DNA of 64,000 bases, from NCBI RefSeq assembly GCF_009826895.1, contig NZ_WUMV01000001.1:671413-735412 (forward strand). Direction: 5' to 3'. The translations under genes were made by a program, and so were the position numbers. Below, one piece after another: positions 36,561-45,801 of this stretch (the first letter of the stretch is position 1; every line of letters begins with the position of its first letter). The notes beneath the pieces are model-generated. The model saw only the letters and a list, made by a program, of their open reading frames with translations, was not told where the DNA came from and ran no database searches. Origin of the DNA: Stappia sediminis (GTDB lineage Bacteria > Pseudomonadota > Alphaproteobacteria > Rhizobiales > Stappiaceae).

Positions 36561-37060
36561 GGATTGCTCTCCGCCGCTCTCATGGAAACCGCGTTGGCCG
36601 GGCAGATCGCGGCACAGGCGCCGCAGCCCGTGCATTGCGCGGCTTCGATCTCGGGCAGGGGCGCTCCGCCGATGCGCGGGCGAAAGCGGATCGCGGCTTC
36701 GGGGCAGGCATCGCCGCAGCTTTGGCAATGCACGCCGGTCTTGGCGAAGCAGCTCTCCTCGATTGCCGCGACATGGGCAAAGGCCCGCTCGCTTGCGTCG
36801 AGGAAGACCGGCTCCGGGCAGGCTTGCGCGCAGGCGCGGCAGAATGTGCATTCGCGATCGGCGAAAGAAATGACGGGACGCCCGCGTGAATCCGGCGAGA
36901 GAATCGCCTCGGGACAGGCGTCGATGCACGCTCCGCAGCCCGTGCAGGCGCTCGTTATCGTTTCTTCGCGTGTCCACGGCGGGCGCAATGGCGGCGGCGC
37001 CGTCCGCGCGCGGCCTGTCAGGAAGTTTCTGCGGGAGATGTCGGGGGCTGCCAAACTCAC
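36557..37060 (-). CDS. napF: NapF ferredoxin-type protein
   Basis: 167 aa with [4Fe-4S] ferredoxin motifs: ACTGCGACIDACP, ECTFCRACAQACP, HCQSCGDACPEAA and QCTGCGACAAICP. The N-terminal DISRRNFLTGR resembles a twin-arginine sequence, but NapF is usually cytoplasmic and helps assemble NapA's Fe-S cluster or carry electrons. It sits between napE and napD. Its stop overlaps the napD start by four bases. Confidence 0.93.
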   Translation of the reverse strand: MSLAAPDISRRNFLTGRARTAPPPLRPPWTREETITSACTGCGACIDACPEAILSPDSRGRPVISFADRECTFCRACAQACPEPVFLDASERAFAHVAAIEESCFAKTGVHCQSCGDACPEAAIRFRPRIGGAPLPEIEAAQCTGCGACAAICPANAVSMRAAESNP

Positions 37061-37067
37061 CCCCGTA

Positions 37068-37253
37068 TCAAGCCGGCGGACCCGGAGGGCCGAAGATGAT
37101 CTGGAACATCCAGATCAGGAAGCCGTATCCGCCGACGACCGCGACGGCCACGACCGGCCAGATGAGAACGGCGAGGATGATGAAGGCGGTCAATTCGCGC
37201 CGGCGGCTCGTCGTCGCCCGGCCGGTGCCTTCTTCGGTCGCGCTGGAGGTCAC
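37068..37253 (-). CDS. napE: NapE small membrane protein
   Basis: 61 aa from a GTG at 37253. A charged N-terminal part (TSSATEEGTGRATTSRRRE) is followed by a single strong membrane segment (FIILAVLIWPVVAVAVVGGYGFLIWMF, quoted in part) and a Pro/Gly-rich tail, as in NapE of Paracoccus and rhizobia. Its role in nitrate respiration is not well defined. First gene of the nap operon; an extra-strong Shine-Dalgarno (GGAGGAGG) precedes it, inside a possible hairpin. Confidence 0.88.
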   Translation of the reverse strand: MTSSATEEGTGRATTSRRRELTAFIILAVLIWPVVAVAVVGGYGFLIWMFQIIFGPPGPPA

Positions 37254-37260
37254 GAAGTCT

Positions 37261-37294
37261 CCTCCTCCTCAAGTTTGCTGCCTCTCGGAGGAGG
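37261..37294 (-). promoter_or_regulatory. Possible SD-sequestering hairpin of the napE leader
   Basis: Read on the nap mRNA strand, CCTCCTCC (plus-strand positions 37287-37294, GGAGGAGG) can pair with GGAGGAGG (positions 37261-37268), the Shine-Dalgarno of napE, over an 18-base loop. The 8-bp stem is GC-rich and would block the ribosome site, giving leader-level control. Sequence-based inference. Confidence 0.45.
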
Positions 37295-37555
37295 CGAAAA
37301 TCCACGATGCGAGTCAGGCAAATACTTTCATCGAAAAAACGGACGTTCAACCTGTGATAGTACGGATAGGTATTTTTATGTACACTAACGGAAGATCTGC
37401 AAAAAATAAATAGATAACCAATCTTTGAGCGTTCGTTTTAAATTGTTAAAAATTTACGAAAATAGATATATTTAAAAAAATAATATTATGAGGTTTCATA
37501 AATCGAATTATTCAGGGAGTCGAGACAAGGTGCCTCCACAGATTGCGCCTCATGT

Positions 37556-37569
37556 TTGATCTGTGTCAC
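37556..37569. promoter_or_regulatory. Partial FNR/NnrR-type box upstream of the 72-aa gene
   Basis: TTGATCTGTGTCAC compares with the FNR consensus TTGAT-N4-ATCAA and the NNR form TTGAC-N4-GTCAA: the left half is perfect and the right half (GTCAC) matches 4 of 5 bases of GTCAA. It is about 85 bases before the start of the 72-aa gene and about 300 bases upstream of napE, so assignment is uncertain. Confidence 0.4.
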
Positions 37570-37653
37570 TGTTCTGTAATGCGCCTGCTGAAATAGTCAC
37601 CCCGCATTTGCGCTATAATGCTATGCGGCAATAATCTTCGGAAAGGGCGGATC

Positions 37654-37872
37654 ATGTGCAAGGCGATGCTTGAGAACGGCGAGTTCGACCCGCTTCTTTG
37701 TCCGCTTCTGTCCGACCTTTCTCCCGAAGAAATTTCCGAGCGCATGAGCGACCCGCGCATAGCCCGTTGCCGCGCGGCGGTGGAGGATCAAAGCCTCGGC
37801 CATGCCGAGCGAAACCGGATCTGCGCGGAGGAATTGCGCAAAACGAAGCGCAAGCGTTTCGTTTTCATCTGA
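37654..37872 (+). CDS. 72-aa hypothetical protein between nap and nos
   Basis: 72 aa from the ATG at 37654, preceded by a Shine-Dalgarno-like GAAAGGGCGG. Sequence is soluble and charged: MCKAMLENGEFDPLLCPLL, then LSPEEISERMSDPRIARCR, ending in a Lys/Arg-rich tail (RKTKRKRFVFI). Four Cys are present (2, 16, 39 and 57), not in a heme (CxxCH) or CxxCxC pattern. I do not recognise the family. It occupies the place that nosC holds in some nos clusters but lacks that protein's Cys motif. Codon use (GC at third position) is normal, which favours a real gene. Confidence 0.6.
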   Translation: MCKAMLENGEFDPLLCPLLSDLSPEEISERMSDPRIARCRAAVEDQSLGHAERNRICAEELRKTKRKRFVFI

Positions 37873-37937
37873 TTGCATGCCGGTGGCGGGTCCCGCCAAA
37901 CGCTTCAAATACATGCATAATTTCGAATGTTTTTCAT

Positions 37938-37951
37938 TTGACAATTGTCAA
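37938..37951. promoter_or_regulatory. NnrR/DNR/FNR-type box upstream of nosR
   Basis: TTGACAATTGTCAA is a perfect palindrome of the CRP/FNR-family type TTGAC-N4-GTCAA, 70 bases before the nosR start. It fits activation of the nos operon by an NO-sensing (NnrR/Nnr/DNR) or O2-sensing (FNR) regulator. The same consensus lies upstream of nirE. Confidence 0.85.
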
Positions 37952-38021
37952 GGAGATGATCCGCAAAAAGGGGAATTGATGCACCAAGCTTGAATTTTAA
38001 GTTCCGACAAGGACTGGCCAG

Positions 38022-40235
38022 GTGCTCCGCATTCCGTTTCGAATCGTGCTTGCTTTCGCCGTTCTCTTGCTTGCGCTGGCCTCGTTTGGCCCCGCGCGGG
38101 CGGATGGGCTGGTGAGCAAGTTTCTCGACAAGGCCCCGGTCGGCGAGCTTGTGCCGGGCGCGGATGCTTACGGCGAGATCGCTGGCGATATCCCGGTCGT
38201 GCCCGCGCTGAAGGGTGGCGAGACGCTCGGCTATGTCTTCCTGACGTCCGATTTCGTCTCGACGACGGGTTATTCGGGCAAGCCGATCCACACGCTTGTG
38301 GGCATCGACAAGGATGCGGTCCTGACCGGCGTGCGCCTCGTCAAGCATTCCGAACCGATCGTTCTTATCGGCATTCCCGAGGCGAAGATCAGGGCGGTGA
38401 CGGAAGGCTACGCCGGTCTCGACCTTAAGAAGGAAGCGGCGGCTGGCGGCGAGGCGCATGACCTCGATATCATCTCGGGCGCGACCGTCACCATCATCGT
38501 GATCGACGATTCCATCGTCCGCTCCGCCCTCAAGGTCGCGCGCGCTCTCGGTCTCGGCGGTCTTGAGCCGGAAGCCGGCGCCACCGGCCCGAAAATGGTC
38601 GTCGATACGTCTGTGGAAGAGAAGCTCGACTGGCAGACCATGACGGGCGACGGTTCGGTGCGTCGGCTTTCGCTCGACGTCGGCCAGATCAACGCCGCCT
38701 TCGCCGATCAGGGCGATCCGCGTGCGATCAAGCGGCCCGAGAAAGGTCCGGAGACGGACACCTACATCGATCTTTATCTCGCGCTTGCCGACGTTCCCTC
38801 GATCGGAAAGTCGCTTCTGGGCGAAGCGGAATACGCCAACCTCATGAACCGCCTGAAGGAGGGCGATCACGCCATCTTCGTGGCGGGCAGGGGGCGTTAT
38901 TCCTTCAAGGGTTCGGGCTATGTGCGCGGCGGCATCTTCGACCGTATCCAGCTCATCCAGGACGATATCTCCGTGCGCTTCCGCGACCGCCAGCACACGC
39001 GGGTGCTCAAGGTCGAGGCAAGCGGCGCCCCCGCCTTCACGGAGATGGATCTCTTCGTCATTCCGGCGGATTCCGGCTTCGATCCGGCCGATGAGTTCCG
39101 CCTTCAGCTTCTGGCGAACCGCGCGGTCGGCCCCGTCGACAAGACGTTCCTGACTTTCGATCTCGGCTACCGCCTGCCGGAGCGTTTCCTGAAGCCGGAA
39201 ACGCCTGCAAGGGTCGCCGATGCCGGCGATGCCGCGGCTGCTCCCGCAGCTCCGGCCTCCCTGTCGGACGACGAGGGCGCGCGCGCGCTCTGGCAGCGCA
39301 TCTGGCGCGACCGCCAGGTTGACATCGCCGTCCTCGCCGGCGCGCTCGGCGTGCTTACCCTCGTCTTCTTCTTCCAGAAGCAGGTGACGAAGAACGAGCG
39401 TTTCACCTTCTGGTTCCGCATCGCGTTTCTCACCTTCACGCTGGTGTGGCTCGGGTGGATGGAAAACGCCCAGCTTTCGGTGGTCAACGTGCTCGCCTTC
39501 TTCTCGGCGGTGACGACGGATTTCTCCTGGAACGCCTTCCTGATGGACCCGCTCGTCTTCCTCTTGTGGTTCGCCGTTGCCGCGTCCCTCATCTTCTGGG
39601 GCCGTGGGGCTTACTGCGGCTGGCTTTGCCCCTTCGGCGCGCTGCAGGAACTGACGAACCGCATAGCCAAGGTCTGCCGCGTGCCGCAGTTCGAGGTTCC
39701 CTGGGGCCTGCACGAGCGTCTTTGGCCGATCAAATACATGATCTTCCTCGCCCTTTTCGGCCTGTCGCTCTATTCGCTCGATGTCGCCGAACATTATGCC
39801 GAGGTCGAGCCCTTCAAGACGGCGATCATCCTGAAGTTCCAGCGCGCCTGGCCGTTCGTCGCCTTCGTGGTGGTGCTGCTTCTGGCCGGGCTTTTCATCG
39901 AGCGGTTTTACTGCCGCTACCTTTGCCCGCTGGGGGCCGCACTCGCCATCCCCGCAAGGCTCAGGATGTTCGACTGGCTGAAGCGCTACAAGGAATGCGG
40001 CGACCCGTGCCAGCGTTGCGCCAAGGAGTGCATGGTCCAGGCCATCCACCCGGAAGGCAACATCAATCCCAATGAGTGCCTGAACTGCCTGCACTGCCAG
40101 GTGCTTTACCAGCACGATCAAAAATGCCCCGTCTGCATCAAGAAGCTCGCCAAGCGCAAGCGCTTCGAAAAGCAGATCGGCATCGCGAAACCGGATGCGC
40201 CTGCGCCGAAGAAGGCGCCGGAACCGGCCGAATAA
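38022..40235 (+). CDS. nosR: NosR membrane flavo-iron-sulfur protein
   Basis: 737 aa from a GTG start at 38022. A signal peptide ([18 protein letters not shown]) leads to a periplasmic FMN-binding domain with the flavinylation motif SGATVT (Thr155). Then come several membrane helices (about 400-650) with [12 protein letters not shown] and [12 protein letters not shown], and a C-terminal polyferredoxin [13 protein letters not shown]...[12 protein letters not shown]...CPVC. NosR passes electrons to NosZ and is needed for its expression and activity. The nearby NosX provides the flavin transfer. First gene of the nos operon. Confidence 0.96.
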   Translation: MLRIPFRIVLAFAVLLLALASFGPARADGLVSKFLDKAPVGELVPGADAYGEIAGDIPVVPALKGGETLGYVFLTSDFVSTTGYSGKPIHTLVGIDKDAVLTGVRLVKHSEPIVLIGIPEAKIRAVTEGYAGLDLKKEAAAGGEAHDLDIISGATVTIIVIDDSIVRSALKVARALGLGGLEPEAGATGPKMVVDTSVEEKLDWQTMTGDGSVRRLSLDVGQINAAFADQGDPRAIKRPEKGPETDTYIDLYLALADVPSIGKSLLGEAEYANLMNRLKEGDHAIFVAGRGRYSFKGSGYVRGGIFDRIQLIQDDISVRFRDRQHTRVLKVEASGAPAFTEMDLFVIPADSGFDPADEFRLQLLANRAVGPVDKTFLTFDLGYRLPERFLKPETPARVADAGDAAAAPAAPASLSDDEGARALWQRIWRDRQVDIAVLAGALGVLTLVFFFQKQVTKNERFTFWFRIAFLTFTLVWLGWMENAQLSVVNVLAFFSAVTTDFSWNAFLMDPLVFLLWFAVAASLIFWGRGAYCGWLCPFGALQELTNRIAKVCRVPQFEVPWGLHERLWPIKYMIFLALFGLSLYSLDVAEHYAEVEPFKTAIILKFQRAWPFVAFVVVLLLAGLFIERFYCRYLCPLGAALAIPARLRMFDWLKRYKECGDPCQRCAKECMVQAIHPEGNINPNECLNCLHCQVLYQHDQKCPVCIKKLAKRKRFEKQIGIAKPDAPAPKKAPEPAE

Positions 40236-40264
40236 CCTCCGAAGTCACAGGAAAGGAAAGTGTC

Positions 40265-42190
40265 ATGACGGAGAAGAATGAACTGAACGGCATGTCGCGC
40301 CGCGATCTGCTTGGCGGCACCGCCAAGACGGCGCTGGTCGCCGGCATGGGCGCGGCGGCGGGCGCCGGCGCGGTGTCGACACTCGTGCCGCAAAACGCCC
40401 TTGCCCAGGCCGAGGCGAAGTTCGAGCTCGCACCCGGCGAACTCGACGAATATTACGGCTTCTGGTCGTCCGGCCAGACGGGCGAACTGCGCATTCTCGG
40501 CGTTCCCTCCATGCGCGAGCTGATGCGCGTTCCCGTCTTCAACCGTTGCTCGGCGACGGGCTGGGGCCAGACGAATGAATCGAAGAAGATCCTGACCGAA
40601 GGCCTCCTGCCGGAGACGAAGGCCTATCTCGCCGCGCAAGGCAAGGAGACCTACGACAACGGCGACCTTCACCACCCGCACATGTCGTTCACGGACGGCA
40701 CCTATGACGGGCGCTACCTCTTCATGAACGACAAGGCGAACACCCGCGTGGCCCGCGTTCGCTGCGACGTCATGAAGTGCGACAAGATCATCGAGGTTCC
40801 GAACGCGCATGACATTCACGGCATGCGCCCGCAGAAGTACCCGCGCACGGGCTACATCTTCGCCAACGGCGAGCATGAGGCCCCGCTCGTCAACGACGGC
40901 AAGATACTCAACGATCCCTCGCAATACGTGAACATCTTCACCGCCATCGACGGCGATGCGATGGAGGTCGCCTGGCAGGTGATGGTCAGCGGCAACCTCG
41001 ACAACACGGACTGCGACTACCAGGGCAAATACGCCTTCTCGACCAGCTACAATTCGGAGATGGGCATGAACCTCGCCGAAATGACGGCGAGCGAGCTCGA
41101 CCATGTCGTGGTCTTCAACCTCGCGGAGATCGAAAAGGGCGTTGCGGAAGGCGACTTCCAGGAGCTTAACGGCGTCAAGGTTCTCGACGGGCGCAAGGGC
41201 TCCAACAAGAAGTACACCCGCTACATCCCGATCCCGAACAGCCCGCACGGCGTCAACACCGCGCCCGACAAGAAGCACGTCGTCATCAACGGCAAGCTGT
41301 CGCCGACCTGCTCGGTGATCGATGTCGAAAAGCTCGACGCGCTGTTCGAGGAAGATGCCGATCCGCGTTCGGCGGTCGTCGCCGAGCCGCAACTGGGCCT
41401 CGGCCCCCTTCACACGGCCTTCGACGGGCAGGGCAATGCCTTCACCACGCTGTTCCTGGACAGCCAGGTCGTGAAGTGGAACATCGAAAAGGCGATCCGC
41501 GCCTACGCGGGTGAGGATGTCGACCCGATCATCACCAAGGTCGATGTCCACTACCAGCCGGGCCACAACTCCACCTCCATGGGCGAGACGGCGGAAGCCG
41601 ACGGCAAGTGGCTGATCTCGATGAACAAGTTCTCCAAGGACCGTTTCCTGAACGTCGGTCCGCTGAAGCCGGAGAACGAGCAGCTCATCGATATCACCGG
41701 CGACGAGATGAAGGTCGTCCACGACGGGCCGACGTTCGCGGAGCCGCACGACAGCATCATCGTTCATCGCTCGAAGGTGAACCCGGTCACCGTCTGGCAG
41801 CGCGACGACCCGATGTTCGCCGATGCGGTCCGGCAGGCGGCGGCCGACGGTATCGAACTGGAGGATGCCGCCGACGTGATCCGCGACGGCAACAAGGTGC
41901 GCGTCTACATGTATTCGACGGCGCCCACCTTCAGCCTTGAGGACTTCACGGTGAAACAGGGCGACGAGGTCACCGTCTATATCACCAACATCGATGATAT
42001 CGACGACCTGACCCACGGCTTCTGCCTGTCGAACTATGGCATCGCCATGGAAGTCGCACCTCAGGCGACAGCCTCCGTCACCTTCATCGCCGAACGTCCG
42101 GGCGTGCACTGGTTCTATTGCCAGTGGTTCTGCCACGCGCTCCACATGGAAATGCGCGGACGCATGTTCGTCGAACCAAGGGCTGCCTGA
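40265..42190 (+). CDS. nosZ: Nitrous oxide reductase
   Basis: 641 aa, clade I length. Twin-arginine leader [18 protein letters not shown] beta-propeller with the CuZ histidines ([12 protein letters not shown], and others in [30 protein letters not shown]), then a C-terminal cupredoxin domain with the CuA site [12 protein letters not shown] in [18 protein letters not shown]. It reduces N2O to N2 in the periplasm. The ATG at 40265 follows a Shine-Dalgarno (GGAAAGGAAAG). The nosDFYL genes that deliver copper follow. Confidence 0.97.
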   Translation: MTEKNELNGMSRRDLLGGTAKTALVAGMGAAAGAGAVSTLVPQNALAQAEAKFELAPGELDEYYGFWSSGQTGELRILGVPSMRELMRVPVFNRCSATGWGQTNESKKILTEGLLPETKAYLAAQGKETYDNGDLHHPHMSFTDGTYDGRYLFMNDKANTRVARVRCDVMKCDKIIEVPNAHDIHGMRPQKYPRTGYIFANGEHEAPLVNDGKILNDPSQYVNIFTAIDGDAMEVAWQVMVSGNLDNTDCDYQGKYAFSTSYNSEMGMNLAEMTASELDHVVVFNLAEIEKGVAEGDFQELNGVKVLDGRKGSNKKYTRYIPIPNSPHGVNTAPDKKHVVINGKLSPTCSVIDVEKLDALFEEDADPRSAVVAEPQLGLGPLHTAFDGQGNAFTTLFLDSQVVKWNIEKAIRAYAGEDVDPIITKVDVHYQPGHNSTSMGETAEADGKWLISMNKFSKDRFLNVGPLKPENEQLIDITGDEMKVVHDGPTFAEPHDSIIVHRSKVNPVTVWQRDDPMFADAVRQAAADGIELEDAADVIRDGNKVRVYMYSTAPTFSLEDFTVKQGDEVTVYITNIDDIDDLTHGFCLSNYGIAMEVAPQATASVTFIAERPGVHWFYCQWFCHALHMEMRGRMFVEPRAA

Positions 42191-42192
42191 TC

Positions 42193-43482
42193 ATGAAACG
42201 CTTCCGGCTCATTTCGCATCTCTTCGTTCTTGCCGCGTTGGCGCTGCCGTCTGCCCCGCGGGCGGCGGAGATCGAGGTCGCGGCGGAGCCGGGGGCGCTT
42301 CTTCGGGCGATAGAGACGGCTCAAGCCGGAGATTATCTCCGGCTTAGGCCGGGGCAGCACGATGGGCCGGTCGTCATTGGCAAGTCCCTCGTGCTCGATG
42401 GTGGCGGTGCTGCAACTTTAAGCGGATCGGGCACCGGCAGCGTCGTCACCATCGAAGCTCCCGACGTTACGGTGAAGGGGCTGACAATCACGGGCTCCGG
42501 CCTGTCGGCGGAAACGCTCGATGCGGGCGTCAAGCTCCTGAAGCCGGCGAAGAACGCCGTCGTTTCGCAAAACCGCATTCTCGACAATCTGGTCGGCGTC
42601 GACGTTCACGGCGCGAAGGACGCGAAAGTCCTGAACAACCTGATCGAGGGCCGGCGCGATCTTCGCATGAACGAGCGTGGCAACGGCATTTACGTGTGGA
42701 ACTCGCCGGGGCTTTTGGCGGAAGGCAATACTATCCGCTATGGCCGTGACGGTATCTTCGTGAACACCAGCCACAAGGACGTTTTCCGGGGCAACACCTT
42801 CGAAAAGCTGCGCTTCGCCGTTCATTACATGTACGGCAACAGCGGCGTGATCGAAGGCAATGTCTCCGTCGGCAACGACATCGGCTACGCGCTGATGTTT
42901 TCCAAGCGCCTCAAGGTCAGGGACAACGTCTCCATCGACGATGCCGACCATGGGCTGATGCTGAATTTCGCCAATCAGGCGGAAGTCACGGGCAATTTCG
43001 TGCGCGGCGGCGGCGAAAAGTGCCTCTTCATCTACAATGCCAGCAAGAATTCCATCACCGGCAACCGGTTCGAGGGTTGCGAGATCGGCGTGCACTTCAC
43101 CGCCGGGTCGGAGCGTAACGATTTCGCCGGCAACGCCTTCATCGCCAACAAGACACAGGTGAAATACGTCGGCACGCGCAACCTCGACTGGTCGACAAAA
43201 GGGCGCGGCAACTACTGGTCCGATCATTCCGCCTTCGACACCAACGGCGACGGCATTGCCGAAACCGCCTACCGCCCGAACGACATGATGGACCAGATCC
43301 TGTGGACCCAGCCTGCCGCCAAGCTCCTGACGGGCAGCCCCGCCGTCCAGCTTTTGAGTTTCACCCAGTCGCGCTTTCCCGCGCTCCTGCCGGGCGGTGT
43401 CGTCGACACGGCACCCCTGATGCACGCTCCGGCACTCAAGCTGCCGGATGCAGCCTCGCAGTTTCTTGGAGAAAAAGGATGA
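42193..43482 (+). CDS. nosD: NosD periplasmic copper-assembly protein
   Basis: 429 aa from the ATG at 42193 (MKRFRLISHLFVLAALALPS), with a signal peptide. The mature protein is a right-handed beta-helix of repeats with many Asn and Gly (VVSQNRILDNLVGVDVHG, VLNNLIEGRRD, EGNTIRYGRDGIFVNTS, VEGNVSVG and so on), the CASH/NosD type. With the NosFY ABC complex it matures the CuZ site of NosZ. It starts two bases after nosZ stops. The reading from 42118 is inside nosZ. Confidence 0.95.
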   Translation: MKRFRLISHLFVLAALALPSAPRAAEIEVAAEPGALLRAIETAQAGDYLRLRPGQHDGPVVIGKSLVLDGGGAATLSGSGTGSVVTIEAPDVTVKGLTITGSGLSAETLDAGVKLLKPAKNAVVSQNRILDNLVGVDVHGAKDAKVLNNLIEGRRDLRMNERGNGIYVWNSPGLLAEGNTIRYGRDGIFVNTSHKDVFRGNTFEKLRFAVHYMYGNSGVIEGNVSVGNDIGYALMFSKRLKVRDNVSIDDADHGLMLNFANQAEVTGNFVRGGGEKCLFIYNASKNSITGNRFEGCEIGVHFTAGSERNDFAGNAFIANKTQVKYVGTRNLDWSTKGRGNYWSDHSAFDTNGDGIAETAYRPNDMMDQILWTQPAAKLLTGSPAVQLLSFTQSRFPALLPGGVVDTAPLMHAPALKLPDAASQFLGEKG

Positions 43483-44387
43483 CCGAAAGCGTCCTTTCCA
43501 TAAAGAACCTCACAAAACGCTTCGGCAGGCAGACCGCCGTCGACGGCGTTTCCTTCCACATCGAACCGGGAGAGCGCGCTGCCCTCATCGGCCACAACGG
43601 TGCCGGCAAGACGACGCTCATCAAGTCGATCCTCGGTTTCCTGACGCCCGAGGAAGGCTCGATTTCCGTTCTCGGCAATGCGCCGGGCAGCAATGCCGCG
43701 CGCCGCTCGGTCGCCTATCTTCCCGAAGCCGTTGCCTTCCAGAAGGCTTTGACGGGCGTCGAGATCCTGACCTTCTTCTCAAGGCTCAAGGGCGAGGACC
43801 CGAAGACCGTGCCGGGCTTGCTTGAAAAGGTCGGCCTGAGCGAGGCGGGCCGCCGTCGCGTCGGCACCTACTCCAAGGGCATGCGCCAGCGTCTCGGCCT
43901 TGCCCAGGCGTTGATCGGCGAGCCGTCGCTCGTTCTTCTCGACGAGCCGACAAGCGGCCTCGATCCCGTTTCCCGGCAGGACTTCTACATGCTGGTGGAA
44001 GAGGTGGCCGCGCGCGGCGCCGCCGTTCTTCTCTCCTCCCATGCGCTTTCGGAGGTGGAGGCGAAGACGGACCGCGTCCTCATCATGGCGCATGGCAAGC
44101 TCGTGGCTGACGATACCCTTGCTTCGCTGCGCCGTGCAGCGCGCCTGCCCATCCGCCTGCGCGTGCAGGGGGCCGATGTCGCTGCCGACGAGATCGCGGC
44201 ACGCCTCGGCGGCATGCGCGTCAATTGCCGCTCCGTCGAGATCTTCTGCGATGCGGATGAAAAGCTTGCCCATCTCGCCGCCATTTCGGCCCTCGGCTCA
44301 CTGGTTGAGGATGTGGAGGTCACGCTGCCGAGCCTTGACGATGTCTACCGCCATTTCACGGGCGTCGATGCGAAAAAGGGAAGCTGA
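43479..44387 (+). CDS. nosF: NosF ABC ATPase
   Basis: 302 aa from the ATG at 43479, overlapping nosD by four bases. Walker A GHNGAGKTTL, signature TYSKGMRQRLGLA, Walker B LVLLDEPTSGLDP and H-loop LLSSHALSE are intact. It drives the NosFY exporter that supports CuZ assembly in the periplasm. Preceded by an AAAAAGG Shine-Dalgarno. Cytoplasmic side of the membrane. Confidence 0.95.
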   Translation: MTESVLSIKNLTKRFGRQTAVDGVSFHIEPGERAALIGHNGAGKTTLIKSILGFLTPEEGSISVLGNAPGSNAARRSVAYLPEAVAFQKALTGVEILTFFSRLKGEDPKTVPGLLEKVGLSEAGRRRVGTYSKGMRQRLGLAQALIGEPSLVLLDEPTSGLDPVSRQDFYMLVEEVAARGAAVLLSSHALSEVEAKTDRVLIMAHGKLVADDTLASLRRAARLPIRLRVQGADVAADEIAARLGGMRVNCRSVEIFCDADEKLAHLAAISALGSLVEDVEVTLPSLDDVYRHFTGVDAKKGS

Positions 44388-44389
44388 TC

Positions 44390-45220
44390 ATGTTCACTCG
44401 TATCCTTGCCGTCGCATCCCTTGAAATGCGCATCGGCCTTCGCAACCGCTGGCTGCTTCTCGCAACGCTCATTCTGGCGGCCTTTTCGCTGGCGCTGGCC
44501 CTGCTTGGTTCCGCGCCTGCCGGTACGCTGGGCGTCGACCGCATGACGATCACCGTCGCCTCGCTTGCAAGCCTTTCAGTCTATCTCGTGCCGTTGCTTT
44601 CGCTTCTGCTCGCTTTCGATGCTATCTCGGGCGAGATCGACCGGGGCACGGCGCTGCTGATCTTTTCTTCGCCGATTTCGCGCGTTGAATTCCTGCTTGG
44701 CAAGGCGATAGGTCATTTCGCGGTCATCCTCATCGCGCTTCTGCTGGGCTACGGGCTGACGGCCGGCGTGCTCGTCGCCTTCGGTGGCGGGTCGCTCGCA
44801 GGGCTTGTCGACTTCGCCCGGCTTATCGCAACCTCCGCCATGCTGGGCTTGGCCTTTCTTGCCATCGGCTATATCGCCAGCAGCGCGACGCGCGCTCCCG
44901 GCACCGCCGCGGCCCTTGCCATCGGCATCTGGCTCTTCGCTGTGGTGCTTTACGATCTTGCGCTTCTCGGCGCGCTCGTTGCCGACAACGGCGGTACGTT
45001 CTCGCGCTCCGTCTTTCCCCTGGCGCTCCTCGCCAACCCGGCGGATGCCTTCCGCCTCTTCAATCTTGCGGCCCTCGGCGCGTCTGATCTCGTCGGTGGC
45101 ATGGCCGGCGTTTCGGACGCGCTTCCCTATCCGCCGTCCGCCGCCCTTGCGGCGATTGCCGGCGTGACGCTTGCCGCCTTCGCCGCAGCCGCCGCCCTTC
45201 TGAAAAGGATTGAACCATGA
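44390..45220 (+). CDS. nosY: NosY ABC permease
   Basis: 276 aa with about six membrane helices (for example WLLLATLILAAFSLALALLG, SLSVYLVPLLSLLLAFDAISG, GHFAVILIALLLGYGLTAGVLVAFGGG quoted in part). NosY and NosF form the transporter that works with NosD to mature NosZ. The family motif LLLAFDAISGEIDRGTALLIFSSPISR fits. Starts two bases after nosF ends. Confidence 0.94.
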   Translation: MFTRILAVASLEMRIGLRNRWLLLATLILAAFSLALALLGSAPAGTLGVDRMTITVASLASLSVYLVPLLSLLLAFDAISGEIDRGTALLIFSSPISRVEFLLGKAIGHFAVILIALLLGYGLTAGVLVAFGGGSLAGLVDFARLIATSAMLGLAFLAIGYIASSATRAPGTAAALAIGIWLFAVVLYDLALLGALVADNGGTFSRSVFPLALLANPADAFRLFNLAALGASDLVGGMAGVSDALPYPPSAALAAIAGVTLAAFAAAAALLKRIEP

Positions 45221-45801
45221 TCCGTATTCACCAGATCATGTGTGCTCTCGTATTCGGCTTCCTGTTTTTTCTCCTTGCCGCCTGCAACGAGGTCGAGGTT
45301 GCGGAACGTCCCGATCCGGTCACGCTCACGGTGGAGGCCGCCGGCCACTACTGCCAGATGACGGTGCTGGACCATGACGGCCCCAAGGCGCAGATCCACC
45401 TTGCCGGCAATCCTAACCCCGTCTGGTTTACCCAGGTTCGCGATGCCGTTGCCTTTACCCGCATGCCGGAAGAGCCGAAGGACTGGACGGCGATCTACGT
45501 CAACGACATGGGAACTGCCGAAAGCTGGTCGAACCCCGGCATCGACAATTGGGTGGAGGCGCGCGACGCCTTCTTCGTCATCGGCTCGACCAAGCGCGGC
45601 GGCATGGGCGCAAAGGAAACCATACCCTTCCGTATGGAAGCGGATGCCCTTGAATTCGCAACCGAATTCGGCGGCGCCGTCGTGAAGCTCGACGATATCC
45701 CGACCGACTATGTACTGGCGCCCATGGACGAAACGGCCATGCCAGACATGCCTGACATGCCTGAAGAAAGCGCATTTGACGTCAGCGAGGCGAAGCGATG
45801 A
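45217..45801 (+). CDS. nosL: NosL copper-chaperone lipoprotein
   Basis: 194 aa with a lipoprotein signal (GFLFFLLAACNEVE; lipobox LAAC). Conserved features HYCQMTVLDHDGPKAQIHL (Cys-x-Met Cu(I) motif) and LNAGIDNW-like SNPGIDNWVEARDAFFVIGS are typical of NosL. It supplies copper to NosZ. The C-terminal tail is Met-rich (MDETAMPDMPDMPEES), which may also bind copper. Start overlaps the nosY end by four bases. Confidence 0.92.
   Translation: MIRIHQIMCALVFGFLFFLLAACNEVEVAERPDPVTLTVEAAGHYCQMTVLDHDGPKAQIHLAGNPNPVWFTQVRDAVAFTRMPEEPKDWTAIYVNDMGTAESWSNPGIDNWVEARDAFFVIGSTKRGGMGAKETIPFRMEADALEFATEFGGAVVKLDDIPTDYVLAPMDETAMPDMPDMPEESAFDVSEAKR

Larger units (their letters stand above)
37254..37653. other. 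Intergenic region between napE and the 72-aa gene
   Basis: 400 bases, markedly AT-rich (37321-37620), with no convincing gene. It should hold divergent promoters for the nap operon (minus) and the small gene (plus). A partial FNR/NnrR-like box lies at 37556-37569. Several A and T tracts (37400-37500) could bend DNA or be promoter elements. Confidence 0.6.

Noticed and set aside
37654..37872. Naming the 72-aa gene nosC
   Set aside because: Position fits, but the CxxCxC motif expected for NosC is absent.
37905..40121. 738-aa open frame antisense to nosR
   Set aside because: Same GC-bias effect opposite nosR, which has complete FMN and ferredoxin motifs. The antisense product is overloaded with Asp, Glu, His and Arg.
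40118..42145. 675-aa open frame antisense to nosZ
   Set aside because: Opposite nosZ with intact CuA and CuZ sites; composition is not protein-like.
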